Below, one piece after another: positions 28,186 to 34,757 of a stretch of 64,000 nt of DNA; the stretch's first letter is position 1, and every line of letters begins with the position of its first letter. The notes beneath the pieces were generated by a model, which was not told the DNA's origin, made no database searches, and saw only the letters and a list, made by a program, of their open reading frames with translations. Both the position numbers and the translations under genes were made by a program. The stretch is from Bernardetia sp963719525 (GTDB lineage Bacteria; Bacteroidota; Bacteroidia; Cytophagales; Bernardetiaceae), in the NCBI GenBank assembly GCA_963719525.1, contig CAVRCG010000001.1, positions 1,612,001 through 1,676,000 of the forward strand. Direction: 5' to 3'.

Positions 28186-28471
28186 ATGGAAGCATTAGAA
28201 TTCAAAGGAAAAATAGAAAAAGGAATGATTCGTTTGCCATCAGAATATAAAGAGTACGACGAAAAACAGGTTCGTGTGATTGTTCTTGTAGGCGAAAAAA
28301 TAAAAGTTCCTACTTTAAATAATACAGATAAAAAGGAAAAGATACGTTTAGCTCTCCAAAAGATGGCTACGATGAATATGTTTTCAAAAATAGATAATCC
28401 AGTTCTTTGGTAAAAAAAAATTACGTGACAAGCAGTTACTAAAAAAGATAATAAGAAAATCCTTTCAATAA
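28186..28471 (+). pseudogene. Antitoxin-like small protein, 3' frame break
   Basis: The open frame 28186-28413 gives 75 residues: EALEFKGKIEKGMIRLPSEY, then a beta strand (RVIVLVG), then a helical region ending MFSKIDNPVLW. This resembles small antitoxins of the type ending in a W-Q-R/K-E-L/I-R motif. Shifting one base after the Trp codon (28408-28410) reads KKKLRDKQLLKKIIRKSFQ and stops at 28471, giving the missing tail. The TAA stop uses the T directly before an A9 run, so slippage within the A run cannot bypass it. No toxin gene follows. Confidence 0.5.
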
Positions 28472-28606
28472 GATAATTAAATAGCAATTTATTCAAAAGA
28501 AGTGTATCTTCTATTTTCTCTGTAACTCTGCATTATGAAAAACAGTAGTATGCAGTAGGATTAACATATATACCTTACTTCAATTTCAAACTTTCTTACA
28601 CTCTTT

Positions 28607-29006
28607 TTACTGCTTAATTAATTCATGGATAATCACATAGTTTCCTATTCTACTTTGTTGTTGAGTTTCGAAATCATAATCACAAATATCTAAATCTCCA
28701 TTTTTCGAATCGCACCTTCATTAAGATAAGTTTTGTTTTATTTTGCTCTTTCTTCAATTCCTCTATTGTAACATTAGATTCACAGAACTTTATGAAATAA
28801 TCTTCATCCAAGTGTCTTAAGTACAATTCTTTGCTATCTGTACGCTCTCCATTTTTTTTCACAAAAGACTTTTCAACTAACATTGCAGTAACGGTTTCTG
28901 TACCGTCTTCTTTGTTGTACTTCATATTTTGAACTTTACAAGATGGGAAAATTAGAAAAAATGAGATAGGAAAGTAAAGAATAATTATACTGAGTTTCTT
29001 TAACAT
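28607..29006 (-). pseudogene. Small lipoprotein, frame broken once
   Basis: The N-terminal frame (28680-29006, 108 residues) has a lipoprotein signal ending FPSCKV and a short beta-rich domain. It then diverges at TTCGAA (28704-28709). Removing one base there joins a second open frame reading KNGDLDICDYDFETQQQSRI and ending at 28607. The join gives about 132 residues; the span is one base over a multiple of three. Function unknown. Its promoter region is next to the MITE at 29042. Confidence 0.65.
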
Positions 29007-29041
29007 AAGATTCTAGTTTATAATTTAAATAGGTTGATTAC

Positions 29042-29276
29042 TAGGTTAATCGCATCTAAAAACGAATGTTTTCGTATAAAAAAACTAGTGTTGGTTTAAT
29101 AAAGAGTAGCAAAAAAATGGATTTTTTGAAATTAGTAGGGAACTTTTAAGTCAGTGAAGCTAAAAGGCACGTCTTTTCTAAAATAGTGATTCATTTCGAT
29201 TTTCAAAATTTCCTACTAGGTAGGAAAAGACGTGTCTTTTCCCTACAAAACCCTTAAATTAGATGCGATTAACCTA
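29042..29276. mobile_element. MITE of 235 bp with 18-bp TIR and 9-bp TSD
   Basis: The ends are perfect inverted repeats: TAGGTTAATCGCATCTAA (29042-29059) and its complement (29259-29276). Immediately outside, GTTGATTAC occurs as a direct repeat on both sides (29033-29041 and 29277-29285), the footprint of a transposase that duplicates 9 bp. The interior has no gene, but it contains an imperfect inverted pair AAAAGGCACGTCTTTT / AAAAGACGTGTCTTTT. It must be mobilised in trans. It lies between the lipoprotein and the DUF2726-like gene. Confidence 0.85.
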
Positions 29277-29290
29277 GTTGATTACCAAAG

Positions 29291-30031
29291 TCAATTAAAC
29301 TCAATTTTATATTCTAGTCCAATCTTCTCAAATAGATTTTCTTTTTGATAAAATAATTCTTTTTGATACTCTGTAAATTCTTTATTTTGCCTAGTTACTA
29401 CAAAATCAATTGCTTTTTTTGGATTTCCCTGTCCATCACAAACCAGAAAATTAATAATTTCATTTTCTAAACTTTCAATTCCTTCTACATTTTTTAATTC
29501 CTCAAAATTATTTTCCTCTAAAAAAACAGAAATGGCAATCTGTGGATAAACGAAGTGTTCTTCTCTGCGAAGCTGTTTAAAGAACTGTAAATGTTGCGAA
29601 GTGGGAAAGATAGATTTTACCTTTCCAGAAAACTGTAATGGATTTTTCGCCTTTGCTTTCTTTGCTTGTCTTTCTTCTAAAGCTAATTTACAGTTTTCAC
29701 ACAAATAAGGCATCGGATTTTCCCACGGCTGATATTCATATACTTTTCTGTTTGAATAATAATCATTTCTACGATTCAAGAAATGAGTAGGCATTCCACA
29801 CAAATCACACTTTGATTTTTTGATATATGCACGACTGTATTTTGCTACTTTGTTATGAATTTGGCGAGGTTTCAGACGAAAATTTAATGAAAGTTCGGCA
29901 AGTGTATAACGAAACTTTTCTTTTGCATCAAAAAGTTCTTGTTCTTCTGTATTCAAAAGCCAATAACAACGACAAAGCTCTTTTTCGTCTTCGTCTTCTG
30001 TTAGGTAATCAATTTCAATTTCTGGTAGCAT
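29291..30031 (-). CDS. DUF2726-like protein with zinc-ribbon motif
   Basis: 246 residues. The N-terminal 70 residues hold an HTH-like segment (LSLNFRLKPRQIHNKVAKYS). A CDLCGMPTHF pair and a later CENC make a CxxC-x(n)-CxxC zinc ribbon (about residues 75-115). The C-terminal half (FVYPQIAISVFLE, AIDFVVTRQNKEFTEYQKEL, LEYKIEF) resembles DUF2726, a restriction-endonuclease-like fold. The catalytic acidic and lysine positions are not clearly complete. The role is unknown; nucleic-acid binding is the likeliest guess. Confidence 0.6.
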   Translation of the reverse strand: MLPEIEIDYLTEDEDEKELCRCYWLLNTEEQELFDAKEKFRYTLAELSLNFRLKPRQIHNKVAKYSRAYIKKSKCDLCGMPTHFLNRRNDYYSNRKVYEYQPWENPMPYLCENCKLALEERQAKKAKAKNPLQFSGKVKSIFPTSQHLQFFKQLRREEHFVYPQIAISVFLEENNFEELKNVEGIESLENEIINFLVCDGQGNPKKAIDFVVTRQNKEFTEYQKELFYQKENLFEKIGLEYKIEFN

Positions 30032-30136
30032 AGTAAAATACCGTAACTTATTGGTAAATGATTTTTATGATTGATATGATAAATGAAAATAATACAAAAA
30101 AACAGACCTAAATTTTAGTTTAAATCTGTTTCATAA

Positions 30137-30161
30137 GTAGCTGACACTTTTTAAGTGTCAG
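30137..30161. repeat. Hairpin of the GTAGCTGACACTT family
   Basis: CTGACACTT and AAGTGTCAG pair with a 2-3 base loop, forming a stem between ftsA and the DUF2726-like gene. It could end ftsA transcription, but it lacks a T-tract and has dispersed relatives (624-650, 18735-18758). Confidence 0.5.
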
Positions 30162-30207
30162 AAATACGGTATTTTACAGACAGTTGAAAACTATCTGCTA
30201 CTTTAAA

Positions 30208-31542
30208 TTAATACGTACTTTTATCATCAAAATCATCAATCAAAAGTTCTTTAGTCTTCTTCAAAATATTAGCAAAAAATCCTCCTGCTGGTTTTTCAGT
30301 TTGTTTTTTCACTTCTTGTCCTTGACTATTTATTTCATAACTTGCCTGACTTATTTGGTCGTAATTTCTTTGATACACATCTCTATCATCTAGCGTTCTG
30401 AAACCAGCCAAAACCAGACCTACGCCTGTCGCATACATTGGATTTTTGACAGAATCCGACTGACTTCTACCCAGATATTCATTGGGATAACCGATACGAA
30501 CATCTAAACCTGTTTTGTACTCAAAAAGTTCTTTCAAATATTGCAAAAGAGAACCTCCACCAGTCAGAACAATTCCACCAGCCAGACGATTTTTGTAACC
30601 TGAACGGACGGTTTCGCTATACACAAGTTCTACAATTTCTTCCATTCTTGCCTCAATAATGTAAGACAGATTTTTGATAGAAATTTCTTTTGAAGAGCGA
30701 TTGCGAAGACCAGGGATAGAAACTACTTCATTATCAGGCGCATCTTTTGCCAAACAGCGACCGAATTTTACCTTCAAAAGTTCGGCTTGATTTTGCATTA
30801 CAGCGCAACCTTGTTTGATATCCGAAGTAATAATATTGCCACCAAAAGGAATAACAGAAGTATGACGAATAATTCCATCAATAAAAATAGCCAAATCAGT
30901 AGTTCCACCACCAATATCAACGATAGCAACACCTGCCTCTTTTTCCTCTTCACTCAAAACAGAAAGTGCAGACGCTAAGGGTTCAAGAATCAAATTTTCA
31001 ATTTCCAAACCTGCACGCTGAACACATTTTTTAATGTTGCGAATAGCATTTGTTTGAGCCGTAATAATATGAAAATCGGCTTCCAATTTTACGCCAGCCA
31101 TTCCGACAGGGTCTTTTATATTTGGCTCATAATCAACGGTATAATGTTGAGGCATAACGTGAATAATGTCCGTTCCTGCTTCGGTTACGATGCGATACAT
31201 ATCATTTGTAAGACGATTAACGTCAGAAGGAGTAATTTCGCCATCTCTAGAACTGCGTGTAATTCCTCCATGATGTACCGAACTTTTGATGTGCTTTCCT
31301 GCAATTCCTACATTTACGATACGCAAATTTACACCAGAGCTTCGTTCTGCTTCTTCAACGGCTTGCGTAATGGCTGCTACCGTTTTATTGATATTACTGA
31401 TTATTCCTTCTTTTACACCTTCGGAAACAGCTTGACCAACTCCTAATACTTCCAGTTTGTCGTACTCGTTCATTCTGCCAACGATAACACAGATTTTGGT
31501 TGTTCCGATGTCTAATCCTGCTACTATTCTTTGATTTTGCAT
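30208..31542 (-). CDS. ftsA: Cell division protein FtsA
   Basis: 444 residues. Actin-fold motifs: AGLDIGTTKICVIVGR (phosphate 1), VAIVDIGGGTTDLAIF (phosphate 2) and GIVLTGGGSLLQYLKELFEY (adenosine). The C-terminal amphipathic helix that tethers FtsA to the membrane is GFFANILKKTKELLID. It links the FtsZ ring to the membrane. It lies 77 bp after ftsQ on the same strand, the conserved ftsQ-ftsA order, but ftsZ does not follow. Confidence 0.96.
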   Translation of the reverse strand: MQNQRIVAGLDIGTTKICVIVGRMNEYDKLEVLGVGQAVSEGVKEGIISNINKTVAAITQAVEEAERSSGVNLRIVNVGIAGKHIKSSVHHGGITRSSRDGEITPSDVNRLTNDMYRIVTEAGTDIIHVMPQHYTVDYEPNIKDPVGMAGVKLEADFHIITAQTNAIRNIKKCVQRAGLEIENLILEPLASALSVLSEEEKEAGVAIVDIGGGTTDLAIFIDGIIRHTSVIPFGGNIITSDIKQGCAVMQNQAELLKVKFGRCLAKDAPDNEVVSIPGLRNRSSKEISIKNLSYIIEARMEEIVELVYSETVRSGYKNRLAGGIVLTGGGSLLQYLKELFEYKTGLDVRIGYPNEYLGRSQSDSVKNPMYATGVGLVLAGFRTLDDRDVYQRNYDQISQASYEINSQGQEVKKQTEKPAGGFFANILKKTKELLIDDFDDKSTY

Positions 31543-31619
31543 ACGTCTTTATATAGAAATGAATGTCTTGTTTTATTAGAAACGATAGACTTCATTAATT
31601 GATTTTATATTTTTAAAGT

Positions 31620-32390
31620 TTATTTACAGACAATTTGATTGTCGTATCTAACACTTACCATTCGATAACTTCCCCAACCTTTTATAGGAATAATTTTATC
31701 ATAAAAAGTTTTCAAACGGTTTAGTTTGTCTTCCATATTTGTAGGCTTTCCAAACTCAATGAGCTGCTCGCCTACTTGTGGATAAGCTACCAAATTTCCC
31801 TTTGTATCTCTTTCTAATTCTGTAATTTGCGCTTTCCAAAACGGTTTTTTATCTATTTGTTTTAGTGCATCGATAAATAGTTCTCCGTCTTTTGTTTTCC
31901 AAAAAGCAGTATCAAGAAGTTCTGTATCATTACTCTTTTGGCTAGAAAGTAACATTACTCGTGCCGTAAAATTAGGAGAAAGAGGAATCAGTTTTCCTGT
32001 TTCGGTAATATAAGCACCTTTTGCTGAATTTTTGCTTAAAATTCGTGCAAGAGGTTTTAATTCTTCTACTTCTATATGCAAAATTCCTTTTGAATCAACG
32101 GCAACCTGGCATTTATCTACAAAGTTATTGGTTTTTATGGAATTTTCAATTTTTTTTGTGTCTATCTCTTTTACTTTGAGGTTGTTTACATCAATATTTG
32201 CATCCTGACGAACGAGTTTTAATATTTCTACTTCTGTCAAAAAATGAGAAGTATCTTGTTGGTTTTGTGCTGCATTTTTGACCAGAATATGAACACTACT
32301 TATCATTTGTCCACGCTGATATACTTCTGTCGCTGCAATAGTAACAAGAATAGCTAAAACAAATAAAATTATTTTTACGGATATTTTCAT
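31620..32390 (-). CDS. ftsQ: Cell division protein FtsQ
   Basis: 256 residues: a short cytoplasmic tail, one membrane helix (KIILFVLAILVTIAATEVY), a POTRA-like domain with LVRQDANIDVNNLKVKEID, and a C-terminal FtsQ domain ending GWGSYRMVSVRYDNQIVCK. It is a bitopic divisome component that bridges cytoplasmic and periplasmic division proteins. It precedes ftsA as in dcw clusters, but no murC or ftsZ is next to it. The sequence is divergent from E. coli FtsQ, as usual for Bacteroidota. Confidence 0.85.
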   Translation of the reverse strand: MKISVKIILFVLAILVTIAATEVYQRGQMISSVHILVKNAAQNQQDTSHFLTEVEILKLVRQDANIDVNNLKVKEIDTKKIENSIKTNNFVDKCQVAVDSKGILHIEVEELKPLARILSKNSAKGAYITETGKLIPLSPNFTARVMLLSSQKSNDTELLDTAFWKTKDGELFIDALKQIDKKPFWKAQITELERDTKGNLVAYPQVGEQLIEFGKPTNMEDKLNRLKTFYDKIIPIKGWGSYRMVSVRYDNQIVCK

Positions 32391-32504
32391 GATTATAAAT
32401 ATAACATAAATTTTCTAAAACTTCACTTAAACCTATACGATTTTGAAAACGATATAGGTTTGTAATTAATCAAATAAAACTATCATATTTCTATCAAAAA
32501 AGCA

Positions 32505-32537
32505 AAAAACCTTATTCTTTTTCAGAATAAGGTTTTT
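32505..32537 (-). terminator. Rho-independent terminator after ompH-like gene
   Basis: AAAACCTTATTCT and AGAATAAGGTTTT form a strong stem with a 5-base loop. On the minus strand it is followed by a T run, so it ends the ompH/skp-bamA transcript before ftsQ. Confidence 0.8.
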
Positions 32538-32589
32538 GTCTGATTAAAATTGAACTATAAAAATCAATCTTAATCTTTGTTTTTAAATT

Positions 32590-33195
32590 TTAATTTTGAG
32601 CTTTTTCAGCAGCTATTGCTTCAGCTTCTAGTTTAGCGTTTGCAGCGTCTAACTGTTCGGCTGTCATTTTCACACCTAATTTATTCAAAACTAAAAGAGT
32701 AATATCAATTTTATCAACAGAAAATAAGAAATTATCTTGTCCTCTTCCGTCTTGACTACTCAAGATAAATGTATAACCGTTTTCTTTTCCCACTTCTTCA
32801 ATAGCTGTCTTTACTTTTTTGAGAATTGGAGTTTGCATTTTAGCTTGCATCTTTTGCAATTCCTGACTATAAAGCTCTGTTTCTTGCTGAATTTCTTGCT
32901 GTAACTTCTGTAATTCACTAGCACGAGTCTGTAAAACAACAGGAATTACATTTGGGTCTTGTTGGTCAGCTTGAAACTTCTTGTATTTTTTCTCAAAATC
33001 TTGTTGCTTCTCTGTTAGCATGGTTGTAAGTTGTGCTTCTGTCCTTTTGAGGGAATCCTGCGCCTTCATATATTCAGGAACGTGAGGCAAAATTAAGTAA
33101 GCACTTGTATAACCAATCTTTACATCTTGAGCTTCAACAGAGTAGGTAGAAGTCATAAACGCAAATAAGGCAACTAAAAGAAATATCTTTTTCAT
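32590..33195 (-). CDS. OmpH/Skp family periplasmic chaperone
   Basis: 201 residues with a signal peptide (MKKIFLLVALFAFMTSTYSV, then EAQ). The mature part has the two Skp beta strands (VKIGYTSAYLILPHVPEY and YTFILSS) around a long charged coiled coil (about residues 45-130). Skp proteins hold unfolded outer membrane proteins in the periplasm on their way to the BAM complex. Third of three ompH genes downstream of bamA. It has a Lys/Ala/Glu-rich C-terminal tail. Confidence 0.88.
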   Translation of the reverse strand: MKKIFLLVALFAFMTSTYSVEAQDVKIGYTSAYLILPHVPEYMKAQDSLKRTEAQLTTMLTEKQQDFEKKYKKFQADQQDPNVIPVVLQTRASELQKLQQEIQQETELYSQELQKMQAKMQTPILKKVKTAIEEVGKENGYTFILSSQDGRGQDNFLFSVDKIDITLLVLNKLGVKMTAEQLDAANAKLEAEAIAAEKAQN

Positions 33196-33367
33196 CGTTT
33201 GTTTTGTCTTTTTATTAATAAGATACAGAAATATTTTTCCTAAATGATAGGAAGAGTATGAGAAATTTGAGAGAAATGTATATAGTTATTCTCCCAAAAA
33301 ATAATTCTGCAAAGGTAAGTAATTAATTAAATTTAATTGTTGTAGAATCAAAATTGCGAATAAATTT

Positions 33368-33395
33368 GTTGGTGTCGCTATGCTAAAACACCAAC
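33368..33395. other. Hairpin between ompH paralogues
   Basis: GTTGGTGT and ACACCAAC form an 8-bp stem around an 11-base loop between the second and third ompH-like genes. On the minus strand no T-tract follows, so it may be an mRNA processing or stability element rather than a terminator. TACCTTTG elements on the same strand (33395-33402, 33310-33317) lie close by. Confidence 0.4.
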
Positions 33396-33412
33396 AAAGG
33401 TAAAAAAGTAGA

Positions 33413-33934
33413 TTATAGACCTAATTTTTTGACAACCAAACCTGTAAGGTCTGTTCCTTCTGCTGAATACAAAATGTAAGAAGAGTTTGTACCGTCCAAT
33501 TCATTCAAAATAAGTACATAATTATTCTCTTTTCCTACCGTTTTGATAGCTTCACGAATTTTTGCATAAATAGGAAAAAGCAAATCATTTTGTTTTTTGT
33601 TAAAACGCTCTTCTTCTGACTTTTGCATCGTTTCAAAGTCTGCGTACAAACCTTCTAACTCTTGTTGAGCTTGTGCTTGTTGTTGTTCGTTAGTTACTGT
33701 TTTCTTTAGCTCTTCTTGTCTGGCTTGAATTTTTTGCCCTTCCCCTTGTAATCTTTTCTGAATTTGCTTCTGAAATCCTTCTAATTCCGAACTAGCTACT
33801 TTATATTCAGGCATCATACTAGCAATTGAATCTACTTGTACATAACCAATTTTGAGGTTTTGAGCTGTCGCTTGTGTATTTTGAACTACTACAAAAGCGA
33901 ATAAAAGGCTAAGAGATAAAAATATTTTTCTCAT
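33413..33934 (-). CDS. OmpH/Skp family periplasmic chaperone
   Basis: 173 residues. The signal peptide is MRKIFLSLSLLFAFVVVQNT. The core strand is LKIGYVQVDSIASMMPEY, the coiled coil is Gln/Glu-rich (EGQKIQARQEELKK, TNEQQQAQAQQELEG), and the C-terminal strand is NYVLILNELD. Same role as its neighbours: chaperone for outer membrane proteins. It lies 53 bp downstream of another ompH gene. Confidence 0.9.
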   Translation of the reverse strand: MRKIFLSLSLLFAFVVVQNTQATAQNLKIGYVQVDSIASMMPEYKVASSELEGFQKQIQKRLQGEGQKIQARQEELKKTVTNEQQQAQAQQELEGLYADFETMQKSEEERFNKKQNDLLFPIYAKIREAIKTVGKENNYVLILNELDGTNSSYILYSAEGTDLTGLVVKKLGL

Positions 33935-33987
33935 AATTTTGATATAATTTGTTTTAAAGTGAATTTGAAGGGATTGTTAATTGACCA

Positions 33988-34581
33988 TTATCCTTTTTTG
34001 TCAATAGAAATATTAGGGTCTTGTATTCCTAATTCTTCCAAAACAAAATCGGTAAAGTTATAGGTTTCATCGTAAAAAAGCATGTGCAAATCACTTGCTT
34101 TGTCAAACATAAAATGAAGTTTCTTTTGTAGTGACACAATGCGAACAGCTTCCATTATTCTATCTTGAATCGGACGAATGAGTTCACGTCTTTTCTTAAA
34201 GAGCATTCCATTAGCACCAAAAATTCCTTCTCGGTAACTAATCAAATCAGTTTCTTGTTTCTGAACTTCTTTCTGTTTTTCGACATACATTTCTTCTGTC
34301 AAAAGTACTCTTTCGGCTTCTAATTTGGTACGACTATCCAAAATTTCTTGTTCTTTTTTGGCGAGTTCTGCTTTCCATTGCTTTGTCATTTCTTCCAATT
34401 CTGTATTGGCTTGCGAGTATTCGGGCAAACGCTCCAGTATTTTTTGAGAATCAATATAACCAAAACGCTGCGCCAAAACAGTATTAAAGCTACTTAAAGC
34501 CATTATTCCTACCAGAAATAAAGTAGAGAAAGTAAAACCGATATGTTTTTTCATGCTAGTTTTTAAATACATTTTCATCAT
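33988..34581 (-). CDS. OmpH/Skp family periplasmic chaperone
   Basis: 197 residues; the best start may be the second or a later Met (MKKHIGFTF at about residue 11), which begins a normal signal peptide ending VLAQR. RFGYIDSQKILERLPEYSQA is the hallmark Skp strand-helix. A long charged helix follows, then LHFMFDKASDLHMLF. First ompH gene after bamA, in the order bamA-ompH-ompH-ompH common in Bacteroidota. Confidence 0.9.
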   Translation of the reverse strand: MMKMYLKTSMKKHIGFTFSTLFLVGIMALSSFNTVLAQRFGYIDSQKILERLPEYSQANTELEEMTKQWKAELAKKEQEILDSRTKLEAERVLLTEEMYVEKQKEVQKQETDLISYREGIFGANGMLFKKRRELIRPIQDRIMEAVRIVSLQKKLHFMFDKASDLHMLFYDETYNFTDFVLEELGIQDPNISIDKKG

Positions 34582-34618
34582 ATAAAGTTATAAAATTCAA
34601 AATCATTGCCAAAGTTTT

Positions 34619-34757
34619 ACAGTTACCAGTTTTTAACAGTAACCAGTAATCAGTTACCAGTGAATACATAAATTCTTTATTTTAGTAATTCATAACTTCA
34701 TTGAAATTAATTGGTTACTACTTACTGGTAACTGATTACTGGTAGCTGGTAACTGAT
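34619..34757. repeat. Inverted repeat array between bamA and ompH
   Basis: The left arm (34619-34664) and right arm (34708-34757) are imperfect inverted copies built of units such as TAACTGATTACTGG and CAGTTACCAG, each arm holding the unit two to three times. The whole can fold into one long hairpin in the bamA-ompH spacer, ending right at the bamA stop codon. It may stabilise or attenuate the operon mRNA. Confidence 0.65.

Noticed and set aside
28186..28471. Programmed slippage on the A9 run
   Set aside because: The TAA stop includes the T before the run, so slippage within the As cannot avoid the stop.
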